DNA of 64,000 bases from CADEDV01 sp964437415. Its GTDB lineage: Bacteria > Bacteroidota > Bacteroidia > Chitinophagales > Chitinophagaceae. Location: NCBI GenBank assembly GCA_964437415.1, contig CAYTGN010000011.1, forward strand, positions 39,186-103,185, read 5' to 3'. Position 1 is the first letter of the stretch. Each line of letters begins with the position of its first letter. Shown piece after piece: positions 1 to 8,612 of the stretch. Below the pieces are notes generated by a model that saw only the letters and a program-made list of their open reading frames with translations, was not told the DNA's origin and did no database searches. A program made the translations under genes and the position numbers.

Positions 1-1955
1 CAAACAGTTTTCCGGGCAGCAGTAGCCGCAATTTTGCAGAGGAAAGTACAGTCGAGATTAGGAACTGGGGATCTGCGGGCACTGCATTGCCAAATCCTGT
101 CACCTGGGGTAATCTTATTATTGACCTGGATAATGATTTTAATGGTAACTGGAACCAGGCAGGTAAGCTTACCAATTTAGCCGGTAACCTGGTAATTAAA
201 GGAACAGGTAAAAACTCTTCTCAATTACGATTGGGAACAAATCAGACTTACACATTAACCATAGGAGGCGATCTTATTATTGAGGGTGGTAAAATAGAAA
301 CTGCTTCTGGCAATGGTAATAACAGCCAGACATTTGTTATTGAAGGGTCCTACATACAAACTGGCGGTACCTTGCAGCGGTCTGGCAGCACCCATCCTAA
401 TTTCAAAATTGTATTCGATGGTGAAAACAGCCAGTTTACAAAAACCGGCGGTACACTTTCCAATCAGCGGTTAAACTGGGAGGTCAGTAATGGAGCAAAA
501 CTGATCCTTAATAACAACCTTCCGGTCGCTTCATCCAGGTCACTGCAGGTAAATGGGGTCATCAATTTTCAAAACTATCAAGCTACGGGGGAAGGTGATT
601 TTGAGCTGGCTCCCGAGGGTAAGATCATTACTTCCAATCCACTTGGTGTGGGCGGCTCTCTGGCATTAACCGGCTCACTGGATTTATCACAAACTGCAAC
701 GTATGAATTTCAGTCAGCCACCACCACGCCTTTTGCATCGCTTCCCGGTAATGTTACAGCAAAAGATATTATTGTGGATGCAAATGTTACTATCAATAAA
801 GATGTAACAGTGACTGGTTCACTGAAACTGCAAAGCGGTAAACTGACGATCCCTGCCGGTTATACGGTGAACATAAACTCAGGCATTGCTGTGGAAGGAA
901 CCGGTTTTAGCGCAGGCAAACATATTGTTACACAGGCCAATCACAGCACAGGAGCAAAAGGTTTTTTGCGTATCGGAAATTTTACCGGTACAATGACTTT
1001 CCCTGTTGGCAACGGAACGCACTATCTACCGGTCACTTTAACCACCACCGGGCAAAATGATTTTAGCGTATGTGCTTACCCGGGAGCTACCCTGAATGGC
1101 CAGCCTAATGGCGCTGCATTTGGTGAAGTAGCTAAAAAAGCAATGGTCGATGCAATCTGGATGGTGAACCGCAACAGCGGCACCGGTAATCCGACAATGA
1201 CCGTATCATGGCCTGACGCACTGGAAGGGCAAACATTTAAATCCATACCGGATGCTCAAATCGGAATATCACACTATGACGGTTCTAACTGGGACCTGCC
1301 ATTTGGTAATGGCAACCAGTTGCAAAATACCGCCACCCGTCCTTACATTCTTTCATTTTCACCGTTTGGTGTAGGCAAATCAGGAATTCCTTTGCCGCTT
1401 AAATTCGGAGACATCAAAGTTTTTCAGAAAAATAATGGCGCCCAGGTAGACTGGATAAGCTTAACGGAGCTTAATGTTGACCGTTATGAGATTGAGAGGT
1501 CGTTTGACGGAAGAACATTTGCAACAACCGGGCAGGTGGCAGCCACCGGAAACGGCACCGCTAAGAAAAGCTACAGTTATAATGACCCGAACCCGGGCAC
1601 AAGTTCTGTATTTTACCGTATCAAGGCGGTGGATGCAGATGGTAAGCATACCTATAGCACTATGGTAAAGCTGGTGTTGAACCAGGCGGGCAATGATCTT
1701 GTTTTGTATCCTAACCCCGCGGTGGGTAAACGTATTTCATTCCAGTTGGGCAACCTGCCCAAAGGGCAATACCAGCTATCTGTTTTTGATCTGAACGGGA
1801 AACATGTTTACCGCCAGTCATTTAACCACAATGGTGGCGCCATCAGTCAACTCATTGAACTTCCCGGTAATACGGTGAAAGGTATTTATAATTTCCGCAT
1901 AAGCGGTTCAGGTGGCAGCAAGACCGACCTCATAAAAATGTTCGTTGTCAATTAA
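1..1955 (+). CDS. T9SS type A sorting-domain protein, 5'-truncated by the window edge
   Basis: The reading frame is open from base 3 to the stop at 1953-1955, so this is the C-terminal ~650 residues of a larger secreted protein; a TTG at 87 is internal and not a start. The visible part is rich in Gly, Asn and Thr with regularly spaced beta-strand-like segments, as in cell-surface beta-helix/adhesin proteins. A fibronectin-like section lies near the end (VDWISLTELNVDRYEIERS). The last ~80 residues, starting at LVLYPNPAVGK and ending KMFVVN, form a type IX secretion C-terminal domain, which directs Por secretion and surface anchoring. The ligand or activity cannot be told. A terminator follows at 1994-2018. 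Confidence 0.85.
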   Translation, partial: NSFPGSSSRNFAEESTVEIRNWGSAGTALPNPVTWGNLIIDLDNDFNGNWNQAGKLTNLAGNLVIKGTGKNSSQLRLGTNQTYTLTIGGDLIIEGGKIETASGNGNNSQTFVIEGSYIQTGGTLQRSGSTHPNFKIVFDGENSQFTKTGGTLSNQRLNWEVSNGAKLILNNNLPVASSRSLQVNGVINFQNYQATGEGDFELAPEGKIITSNPLGVGGSLALTGSLDLSQTATYEFQSATTTPFASLPGNVTAKDIIVDANVTINKDVTVTGSLKLQSGKLTIPAGYTVNINSGIAVEGTGFSAGKHIVTQANHSTGAKGFLRIGNFTGTMTFPVGNGTHYLPVTLTTTGQNDFSVCAYPGATLNGQPNGAAFGEVAKKAMVDAIWMVNRNSGTGNPTMTVSWPDALEGQTFKSIPDAQIGISHYDGSNWDLPFGNGNQLQNTATRPYILSFSPFGVGKSGIPLPLKFGDIKVFQKNNGAQVDWISLTELNVDRYEIERSFDGRTFATTGQVAATGNGTAKKSYSYNDPNPGTSSVFYRIKAVDADGKHTYSTMVKLVLNQAGNDLVLYPNPAVGKRISFQLGNLPKGQYQLSVFDLNGKHVYRQSFNHNGGAISQLIELPGNTVKGIYNFRISGSGGSKTDLIKMFVVN

Positions 1956-1993
1956 TGGATATAAGGAAACCCAACTACTAATTGTGATGGAGA

Positions 1994-2018
1994 AGAGTCC
2001 TTATGGACTCTTTTTTTT
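1994..2018 (+). terminator. Rho-independent terminator after the T9SS protein gene
   Basis: A 7-bp perfect stem AGAGTCC / GGACTCT with a TTAT loop is followed by a run of seven further T. It lies 39 bases after the stop codon of the upstream gene and directly before the convergent DUF4293 gene. Confidence 0.85.
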
Positions 2019-2025
2019 AATTGCA

Positions 2026-2445
2026 TCAGCGAAGCTTGTCTAAAGTTTTTATAAGTTTTTCATCCCTCCGTATCCCCCGGAATGCCATGAAGAAACCGGC
2101 AACAGTGGCGAAGGGCAGTATGCTGGCCAGCGCCATAGTGCTTTTTTCAAATTGCCTCAATTGCATAAAATAAACAACCAGTATCAGCACTCCTAACGCA
2201 ATCCCCACAAGACATAACCGCATTTGTATTTTCCGGTCTTTGAACAGGAAGATGCTGATACCAGCCAGCAATACTGCCGCCCCTGTAAGCACAAGCAACA
2301 CAAAATGACTGCCTGCATTCAGGGCAGCATCAGGTGTAAGCACATTTTTGATCATCCTTGCGCCGGTTGCAAAAGGGAACTTGAAACTAAAAGCGGCACA
2401 AAGGGCTGAAACGATGAGCCAAATGGTTTGCTGGCGCTGGATCAT
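2026..2445 (-). CDS. DUF4293 family integral membrane protein
   Basis: A 139-residue protein beginning MIQRQQTIWLIVSA, the characteristic start of the DUF4293 family found in Bacteroidota. Four hydrophobic segments are visible (about residues 7-25, 46-66, 77-97 and 105-125), with a charged C-terminus after GIRRDEKLIKTLDKL. Length and topology fit the family. Its function is unknown; it is a small inner-membrane protein. It is convergent with the T9SS gene upstream and separated from the methyltransferase gene on its 5' side by about 100 bases. Confidence 0.85.
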   Translation of the reverse strand: MIQRQQTIWLIVSALCAAFSFKFPFATGARMIKNVLTPDAALNAGSHFVLLVLTGAAVLLAGISIFLFKDRKIQMRLCLVGIALGVLILVVYFMQLRQFEKSTMALASILPFATVAGFFMAFRGIRRDEKLIKTLDKLR

Positions 2446-2544
2446 ACAGTATGTTTTTGCTAATGTAAAGAAAAAGCAGTTACAGAAGGCATTACGCTTT
2501 ACAGCCCGGTTTTACCATGGCAAAACATCAAAACACAAACCCGG

Positions 2545-3402
2545 TCAGGACCTGATGTACAACATTCCTTTACCCGATATTTTTTCTTTTCCGATACGAT
2601 AGCTGCCTGTAGTTTCTTCAAAAATCCATTCGGATTGATATTGGTTGCCGGTGATCAGGGAATTAAATTTAAGAAAGGACATTGTTGTATGCGGGTAGGC
2701 CACGATCTTTTCTTTATAGCCTTCCGGTAACGGGCCAGGGCCGTTTGAAGTAAGATAAGAACGCTGCACTGTTACAAAATCCCTGTCGGCTTCATTAAAC
2801 ATCATACGGTTGAAAAACATCCATTTTGCTCCGCGTTGAATAAGCCTGTTGGTGAAAGCGTATGGATCGGGAACATATTGCAGGGTGCTGGAGCTATGCA
2901 CAATAGCGATTGGTCCCGGCACATCTTCTATAGAAGTATAAAATTTAAGTTCGCCGCCTGCAAGTTTTTTTTCGTTTGCCACTTTCGCCATTTGCTCTGT
3001 TTCCACTACCTGCCAGTTCAGCCGGGTGTTTGCAGGTATTAGTTCTCTTGTTTCAAAATAATGTGCGCCGCAGGCTCCGCCAAAATCAAGAATCGAGATT
3101 GTTTCACCGGGATGAAAACAGGCATAGCGGTGAATGGCGGCGATCCAAAAGGCGCTGGTGGAACTGAGCCCGCCGGGTTTCTTTTTAAGCTGTCCCTTAT
3201 AGATAATGGTCTTGTCGCCGATCATATTGCACAGATCGGTATTTTCATATGCATTATTACTGCTTGCTTTCAAAGCCTGTTCATAGCTGTCAAATTCCCG
3301 GCTGCTGCCAAGGCCACGCATTTTTTTTGCAATTTGAAACAGCACGGGAGGAACGAAATCTCTTGCATTCATGAGTATTGACATTTTCAGCGGCGGTATC
3401 AA
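2545..3402 (-). CDS. TIGR04325-type SAM-dependent methyltransferase
   Basis: A 285-residue protein with a Rossmann-type SAM-binding segment ILDFGGACGAHYFETREL (about residues 101-118), an acidic second motif (WQVVETEQM) and the sequence IVHSSSTLQYVPDP at the fourth strand. This layout matches the putative methyltransferase family TIGR04325 (LIC12133 family), usually near cell-surface polysaccharide or O-antigen genes. There is no signal peptide, so it is cytoplasmic. The substrate is not predictable and no polysaccharide cluster is visible here. The start MIPPLKMSILMNARDF could instead be the second or third Met (residues 7 or 11). Confidence 0.75.
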   Translation of the reverse strand: MIPPLKMSILMNARDFVPPVLFQIAKKMRGLGSSREFDSYEQALKASSNNAYENTDLCNMIGDKTIIYKGQLKKKPGGLSSTSAFWIAAIHRYACFHPGETISILDFGGACGAHYFETRELIPANTRLNWQVVETEQMAKVANEKKLAGGELKFYTSIEDVPGPIAIVHSSSTLQYVPDPYAFTNRLIQRGAKWMFFNRMMFNEADRDFVTVQRSYLTSNGPGPLPEGYKEKIVAYPHTTMSFLKFNSLITGNQYQSEWIFEETTGSYRIGKEKISGKGMLYIRS

Positions 3403-3551
3403 TCCCGGCGGGATTATTTTGTTATCATTTCAAATGTACATAATGAAACGGAGAATGTGAACAGGATCACAGGAGCAAATGGGCATCATACTGTGTTGTT
3501 GATTCTTTTAAATGATCACAGAAAGCGAACAGTAATCTGCTCCTGAATAAA

Positions 3552-4323
3552 TTATTCTTCAAACAACCGGATGGTGTAATCCACCAATTCATTGCCGCCC
3601 CATTTTCCATGACCGGGAATAACGATGCTGAGAGCAGGATATCTTTGCTTCAGTTTTTTCACCGTGTCCGGCCAGTCCTTCACATTGGCATCGGCAAGAT
3701 TTCCTTTACCGGCACCGGTTGTTTTGATGAGACAGCCGCCAAACAGGGCAATATCAGCAGGAAAATAGCCTGCGACTTTGTCTTTTGTATGTCCTTCACC
3801 AAAATAGGTTGCATAAACTTTTTATTCCCTATTGACAGGGCAAGACTGTCTGCAAAAATTTGTATGAAAGCGGTTTCTTTTTCCAGCAGGTCAATAGTAC
3901 GGCGGGAGGCGAAAACCGGTATTTGTTTTTTCCTGAATATTTCGAGCCCTGCCACATAGTCTTCATGAAAATGCGTCGGGATGATAGTTTTGATGCGAGC
4001 CTGCAATTTTTCCGTCAAAAGCGGATCAGTTCTTCAGAACTGCTATCACCCGCCGGGCTGTCAAATACCACTGCTTCACCTTCATTCACCACGATCATAC
4101 CGTTGCAATCCGCCTTGCCGAAATCTTTTGTTTGCAAAAAAGAAATATGAGCATATACATGAGCCGACAGACGGTGAATCTGCAACTGTTCACTATGATA
4201 AACAGAAGAGCTATCCTTTACTCCTGATATCATTTCGTTTGTTTGATTGGGAGGGGTTGGAGTGTTGGTGCAATAGAATGCGATAATCGCTGGTATTGCA
4301 ATAAATACTGTTTGCTTTTTCAG
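3552..4323 (-). pseudogene. Subclass B1-like metallo-beta-lactamase lipoprotein, two frameshifts
   Basis: Read through two single-base shifts, this encodes one metallo-beta-lactamase-fold protein. Part 1 (4323-4021) has a lipoprotein-like leader KKQTVFIAIPAIIAFYC and then ADCNGMIVVNEGEAVVFDSP. After a shift at the A-run 4017-4020 come TEKL and the zinc motif PTHFHED. After a second shift at the T-run 3819-3823 come GEGHTKD, FGGCLIK and IPGHGKWGG. These supply the B1-type zinc ligands (HxHxD, His, Cys, His) as in BcII. Both shifts are repaired by adding one base to a homopolymer, so either a recent pseudogene or a sequencing error is possible. The leader begins at a CTG codon (4323), where ATG would be expected; the first in-frame ATG is 4233. 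Substrate (beta-lactam or other) is unproven. Confidence 0.8.
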
Positions 4324-4360
4324 GGCTGTTATATTGGAAAACTCAATATGAAAACAACAA

Positions 4361-5638
4361 TTACCCCAACTCAGGATACAACGGAAACCGCTGCATAAAC
4401 CCTTTCACTTCTTCTTTTACCGATGCAATTGTGTTTTCATCATCGGCATTCATCAGCACTTTATCAATTAAGGCAACAACTGTTTCCATATGGGCTTCTT
4501 TCATGCCTCTTGTAGTGACGGCGGGCACACCCACCCGGATACCTGATGTGACAAAGGGAGATTTGTCATCAAAGGGTACAGCGTTTTTATTAAGAGTGAT
4601 ATGGGCTTTGTCTAAAGTTTCCTGTGCTTTTTTACCGGTGAGATTTTTGTTGCGCAGGTCAATCAGCATTAAATGATTGTCGGTGCCATTGCTGATGAGA
4701 TTATAACCACGGCTTACAAAGGCGCTGGCCATCGCCTGTGCGTTGGCGATCACCTGCTGACCGTATGCTTTGAAATCTTCAGAGAGAATTTCACCAAAGG
4801 CAACCGCTTTGGCAGCGATCACATGTTCCAGCGGCCCGCCCTGCGAACCAGGAAACACAGCAAGATCGAGTAATGAACTCATCGTTCTTAAATTCCCTTT
4901 TGGGTCTTTGATGCCCCAGGGGTTTTCAAAATCATGACGCAGCATGATGATGCCGCCCCTCGGTCCCCGCAATGTTTTATGCGTGGTGGAAGAAACGATA
5001 TGACAATGATCAAAAGGATCATTCAGCAAACCTGTTGCAATGAGACCGGCCGGATGTGCAATATCTGCAAACACGATAGCGCCAACTTCATCAGCTATGG
5101 CACGGATGCGTTTATAATCCCAGTCGCGGCTATATGCCGATGCGCCGCAGATGATCATCTTTGGTTTTTCGGCTCTGGCCTTTGCTTCTAACTGTTCGTA
5201 GTCTACTTTACCTTCTTTGGTCACTCCATAATGGATGGCATGATAGATTTTGCCGCTGAAGTTGGCAGGGCTGCCATGGGTGAGGTGACCGCCCATGCTG
5301 AGGTCAAGTCCCAAATATTTTTCTCCCGGTTTCATCACGGCGAGAAATACTGCCGCATTTGCCGAAGCGCCGCTATGCGGTTGCACATTGGCCCAGTTGC
5401 AATTAAAAACTTTCTTCAGCCTTTCGATGGCTAATGTTTCAATTTCATCCACCACTTCGCATCCACCATAGTATCTTTTGCCGGGATAACCCTCTGCGTA
5501 TTTATTGGTAGGCACAGTTCCCATTGCCTGCATCACCTGCAGTGATGTGAAATTTTCCGAAGCGATGAGTTCAATACCGTTGCGCTGGCGTTCCAGTTCT
5601 TTGCGGATGAGGTCGAAAACGAGGTTGTCTTTATGCAT
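4361..5638 (-). CDS. glyA: Serine hydroxymethyltransferase
   Basis: This PLP enzyme interconverts serine and glycine with tetrahydrofolate, supplying one-carbon units in the cytoplasm. The 425-residue product shows the family hallmarks: ELIASENFTS near the N-terminus, the YPGKRYYGG segment, DIAHPAGLIA, and the PLP lysine in TTHKTLRGPRGG (K221 counting from the ATG at 5638). I chose MHKDNLVFDLIRKE as start; the open frame continues 27 codons upstream but that extension is Ser-rich and not homologous. It is divergent from the nucleotidyltransferase gene. Length matches the bacterial family. Confidence 0.97.
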   Translation of the reverse strand: MHKDNLVFDLIRKELERQRNGIELIASENFTSLQVMQAMGTVPTNKYAEGYPGKRYYGGCEVVDEIETLAIERLKKVFNCNWANVQPHSGASANAAVFLAVMKPGEKYLGLDLSMGGHLTHGSPANFSGKIYHAIHYGVTKEGKVDYEQLEAKARAEKPKMIICGASAYSRDWDYKRIRAIADEVGAIVFADIAHPAGLIATGLLNDPFDHCHIVSSTTHKTLRGPRGGIIMLRHDFENPWGIKDPKGNLRTMSSLLDLAVFPGSQGGPLEHVIAAKAVAFGEILSEDFKAYGQQVIANAQAMASAFVSRGYNLISNGTDNHLMLIDLRNKNLTGKKAQETLDKAHITLNKNAVPFDDKSPFVTSGIRVGVPAVTTRGMKEAHMETVVALIDKVLMNADDENTIASVKEEVKGFMQRFPLYPELG

Positions 5639-5858
5639 AAGGATCTGTTGAATAGAATTACCTGAAGATGAAGAGTGCGACGCAACAGACGATGATAGTA
5701 GTACTGAAGCCGGGCACATAAAATTACCGTTGCAAAAGTAAGTGAGCCGCCAATGCGAGAGCTAACCGGCCTTAAGTTTTTGTTTATTCCAAAAGTGTTA
5801 CTTTCGTTGGCTTTGTATTTTTGACAAAAGTACCCGCCGGTGGCGGTCAACTTATATA

Positions 5859-6851
5859 ATGAAGGCGATTATACCAGTAGCAGGCGCAGGCACCAAGCTG
5901 CGGCCACATAGTTATACCCAACCCAAGGCCCTGATACCCCTGGCCGGAAAAACGGTGCTGAGCATCATCGTTGACCAGTTGCGGGAGGCGGGCATCAATG
6001 AATTCATTTTTATAGTTGGTTATCTCGGTGATAAGATACAGGATCATGTAAAGAGCAAGTATCCCGACCTGAAGGCGCATTATGTGCACCAGATGGACCG
6101 GCAGGGAGTGGGTCATGCCATTCGCCTGACCCGCAACATCGTAAACGGTGACGAGATATTCGTAGTGCTGGGTGATAGTATTTGCGAATATGATGTGAAA
6201 GCAGTGGTGAATAGTCCGCATTCAATGATCGGGGTGCGGAAAGTGGATGACCCGAGGGATTTTGGGGTAGCCGAGATCAACGAGCAGGGTATCATTGACC
6301 ATGTAGTGGAGAAACCCAATATTCCTAAATCGAATATGGCGCTGGTGGGAGTGTACAAGATCACTGAAAGTGAGCAGATGTTCCAGTGCCTGGAGAATAA
6401 CATACGACAGGGTTTGCGCAGCCATGGCGAATATAGCCTGACGGATGCGCTGGACTGTATGATCAGCATGGGCACCGGTTTCCGTTCGTTCAAAGTGGAT
6501 AGCTGGTTTGATTGCGGACGAAGAGAAACATTGCTGGAATCAAATGCTATCCTGCTTAAAAAATTCGGATCATCTGTGGCAAATGAGGATAAATTTGAGA
6601 ACACGGTCATCGTTCAGCCGGTGAGCATTGCGCCGGGCTGCATCATCAAAAACTCCATCATCGGCCCGAATGTGGCCATCGGTGAAAACACCACGATAGA
6701 TTCTTCCATCATCAAAAATTCCATCATCGGCTCTTTCTCCAATTTGTTTGACATTGTGCTGGAGTCTTCCATTATCGGGAGCGACACCGACCTGAAAGGA
6801 GAAACAAGAACACTGAATATCGGGGATAATACAAGTATAGACCTGGGGTAG
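5859..6851 (+). CDS. Sugar-phosphate nucleotidyltransferase with left-handed beta-helix tail
   Basis: The N-terminal ~240 residues are a nucleotidyltransferase domain beginning MKAIIPVAGAGTKLRP, the NTP-binding loop of glucose-1-phosphate thymidylyl/uridylyltransferases, with the conserved Lys in QPKALIPLAGK and a metal-site Asp in VVLGDSICEYD. Residues ~245-330 contain hexapeptide repeats (SIIKNSIIGSF, VAIGENTTI), a left-handed beta-helix that often carries an acyltransferase or oligomerisation role. It likely makes an activated sugar (dTDP- or UDP-linked) for surface glycans. The exact sugar cannot be assigned. Its 330 residues are longer than RmlA (~290) and shorter than GlmU. Confidence 0.88.
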   Translation: MKAIIPVAGAGTKLRPHSYTQPKALIPLAGKTVLSIIVDQLREAGINEFIFIVGYLGDKIQDHVKSKYPDLKAHYVHQMDRQGVGHAIRLTRNIVNGDEIFVVLGDSICEYDVKAVVNSPHSMIGVRKVDDPRDFGVAEINEQGIIDHVVEKPNIPKSNMALVGVYKITESEQMFQCLENNIRQGLRSHGEYSLTDALDCMISMGTGFRSFKVDSWFDCGRRETLLESNAILLKKFGSSVANEDKFENTVIVQPVSIAPGCIIKNSIIGPNVAIGENTTIDSSIIKNSIIGSFSNLFDIVLESSIIGSDTDLKGETRTLNIGDNTSIDLG

Positions 6852-6924
6852 GGGGAGTCGGTAGTCGATAGTTGTGAGTCAATAGTCATGAGCTATCTTT
6901 AGGGCTGTTAATTATTAATGACTA

Positions 6925-7899
6925 ATGACTAACGACTCCTTACTTCCGACTCCTTTCAACAACCGTATCACACAACTTTTCAGCATTGACTATCCTATCA
7001 TCCAGGCGGGAATGATATGGGCAAGCGGCTGGCGGCTTGCCAGTGCGGTGAGCAATGCAGGCGGGCTCGGTATCATCGGCAGCGGATCCATGTATCCTGA
7101 TGTATTAAGAGAGCATATACGCAAATGTAAAGAGGCAACTGATCGTCCATTCGGAGTGAATGTTCCGTTGTTGTACCCGGATATTGATAAGCATATACAA
7201 ATCATCCTGGAAGAAAATGTAAGGATCGTTTTCACTTCTGCCGGTAACCCGAAAACATGGAGCAGCGTCTTAAAAGAAAAGGGTGTCACCGTGGTGCATG
7301 TGGTGAGTTCTTCCAAATTTGCCAAAAAAGCAGAAGATGCGGGATGCGATGCAGTGGTGGCTGAAGGATTTGAAGCGGGGGGACACAACGGTCGTGAAGA
7401 AACTACCACGATGGTACTTATTCCGGCAGTAGCGGCGGCAGTGAAGATACCGGTGATCGCTGCGGGGGGTATTGCGACAGGAAGACAGATGCTGGCAGCA
7501 ATGGTGATGGGAGCTGAGGGGGCACAGATGGGCAGTCGTTTTGTGGCCAGTGAAGAAGCATCATCACATCTTGCATTTAAAGAAGCAGTGGTAAGGGCAG
7601 AAGAGGGCAGCACAGCACTGACGATGAAACAACTGACACCGGTGAGGCTGATAAAGAATAAATTTTATCAGCAGGTGCAGGAAGCGGAGCAAAGAGGGGC
7701 AACGCAGGAGGAATTAAAGACGTTGTTAGGAAGGGCAAGGGCTAAAAGGGGAATGTTTGAGGGAGATATGGATGAAGGCGAACTGGAAATAGGGCAGGTG
7801 AGTTCACTTTTACGAAGTATTTTACCGGCCTCAGAGATAGTGAAAATTGTGTGGAAGGAATTTTTGGAAGCCTTGGCCAATCCGCTTAAAATACCTTAA
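6925..7899 (+). CDS. NAD(P)H-dependent flavin oxidoreductase / nitronate monooxygenase family
   Basis: A 324-residue TIM-barrel flavoprotein. Visible family motifs are PIIQAGMIWASG near residue 27, AGGLGIIG, the phosphate-binding EGFEAGGHNGRE and the FMN-binding AAGGIATGRQMLAAMVMGAEGAQMGSRF. These proteins oxidise alkyl nitronates with O2 using FMN, or act as enoyl-ACP-reductase-like FabK enzymes. The context does not discriminate. The first codons lie in a short-period repeat (GACTAATGACTAACGACTCC), so the first eight residues are probably non-conserved, and no better start is available downstream. It follows the nucleotidyltransferase gene by 73 bases. Confidence 0.85.
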   Translation: MTNDSLLPTPFNNRITQLFSIDYPIIQAGMIWASGWRLASAVSNAGGLGIIGSGSMYPDVLREHIRKCKEATDRPFGVNVPLLYPDIDKHIQIILEENVRIVFTSAGNPKTWSSVLKEKGVTVVHVVSSSKFAKKAEDAGCDAVVAEGFEAGGHNGREETTTMVLIPAVAAAVKIPVIAAGGIATGRQMLAAMVMGAEGAQMGSRFVASEEASSHLAFKEAVVRAEEGSTALTMKQLTPVRLIKNKFYQQVQEAEQRGATQEELKTLLGRARAKRGMFEGDMDEGELEIGQVSSLLRSILPASEIVKIVWKEFLEALANPLKIP

Positions 7900-7964
7900 C
7901 TTTATTCCGGTTTTAAGAAAGCACATAAACCAATTTTGACGATCAACTATTAAAACCGTTTAGC

Positions 7965-8369
7965 ATGAAACCCAGGGTGATTCTTTTAGCTGCAGGCCTG
8001 TTGGGATTTGTTGCTGCCAAGGCCAACAATATTGACGATGATCCGGGTATTGGAAAAGGGAAGAAAGACGATATCAATGGTCTTGTCACTGATGCCGAGT
8101 CAAAAAAGCCCATCAAAGACGTAACAGTTACCGCTTACCTTGTTTCCAAAAAGGAAAAAATGGTGCTGACTGATGATGCCGGTAATTTCTCCTTTGATGA
8201 GCTGAAACCCGGCACCTATAAATTTGTGTTTGAAAAGGCAGGATTCAAACGTGTCACCAAAGAAAAAGTGGTGGTGAAAACCGATGAAGCTTTCCAGATC
8301 AATATTGAGATGCTGGAGAATAAAGGTTATGACCTGATGCCTTCTCCCTTTCATTTCTCTGATTTCTAA
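7965..8369 (+). CDS. Small secreted carboxypeptidase-regulatory-like domain protein
   Basis: A 134-residue protein with a signal peptide (MKPRVILLAAGLLGFVAAKA) followed by a single carboxypeptidase regulatory-like beta-sandwich: INGLVTDAESKKPIKDVTVTAY and then GNFSFDELKPGTYKFVFEKAGFK. The same fold precedes the plug in SusC proteins, but here it stands alone, so this is a free periplasmic or surface accessory protein with unknown partner. A terminator hairpin follows at 8391-8420. Confidence 0.75.
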   Translation: MKPRVILLAAGLLGFVAAKANNIDDDPGIGKGKKDDINGLVTDAESKKPIKDVTVTAYLVSKKEKMVLTDDAGNFSFDELKPGTYKFVFEKAGFKRVTKEKVVVKTDEAFQINIEMLENKGYDLMPSPFHFSDF

Positions 8370-8390
8370 ATTAAATTGTTTCAAAATAGT

Positions 8391-8420
8391 AAAGGGTCGC
8401 AGCTGATGCGGGCCCTTTTT
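8391..8420 (+). terminator. Rho-independent terminator
   Basis: AAGGG and CGCA pair with TGCG and CCCTT around a short GCTGA loop, followed by a T run. It lies 22 bases after the stop of the small secreted protein gene. Confidence 0.75.
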
Positions 8421-8528
8421 GTTTTGCATACTCTTCACTATGGATTTCAGTTTGACAGAATCTGACAATTATAATAAGCCCCCGGTCTGATTAGCGATTC
8501 AGAGTAACAGCACAGGTGGTAAATGAAA

Positions 8529-8588
8529 CAGTCCCGCTCCTTCAACCCTTCGGCAAGCTCCGGGTTCGGGAGGCGGGACTGCTCTTTT
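8529..8588. terminator. Long GC-rich hairpin between convergent genes
   Basis: CAGTCCCGC pairs with GCGGGACTG about 40 bases later; TCTTTT follows on the + strand. Inside the arms a second imperfect hairpin (AACCC / GGGTT) includes CCTTCGGCAAGCTCCGGG, which resembles a repeat I recall from many environmental genomes. It could serve as a terminator or be a REP-like intergenic repeat. It sits between the small secreted protein gene and the convergent repeat-protein gene. Confidence 0.5.
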
Positions 8589-8612
8589 CATGGCTAGTCA
8601 AGGCAAACAGTG

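Noticed and set aside
5639..5719. 27-codon N-terminal extension of glyA
   Set aside because: The frame is open but the extension is Ser-rich and lacks homology; MHKDNLVFDLIRKE is the normal SHMT start.
6990..7613. 207-codon open frame antisense to the nitronate-monooxygenase-like gene
   Set aside because: The sense frame has full family motifs; the antisense product has low-complexity Ser/Ala/Thr composition.
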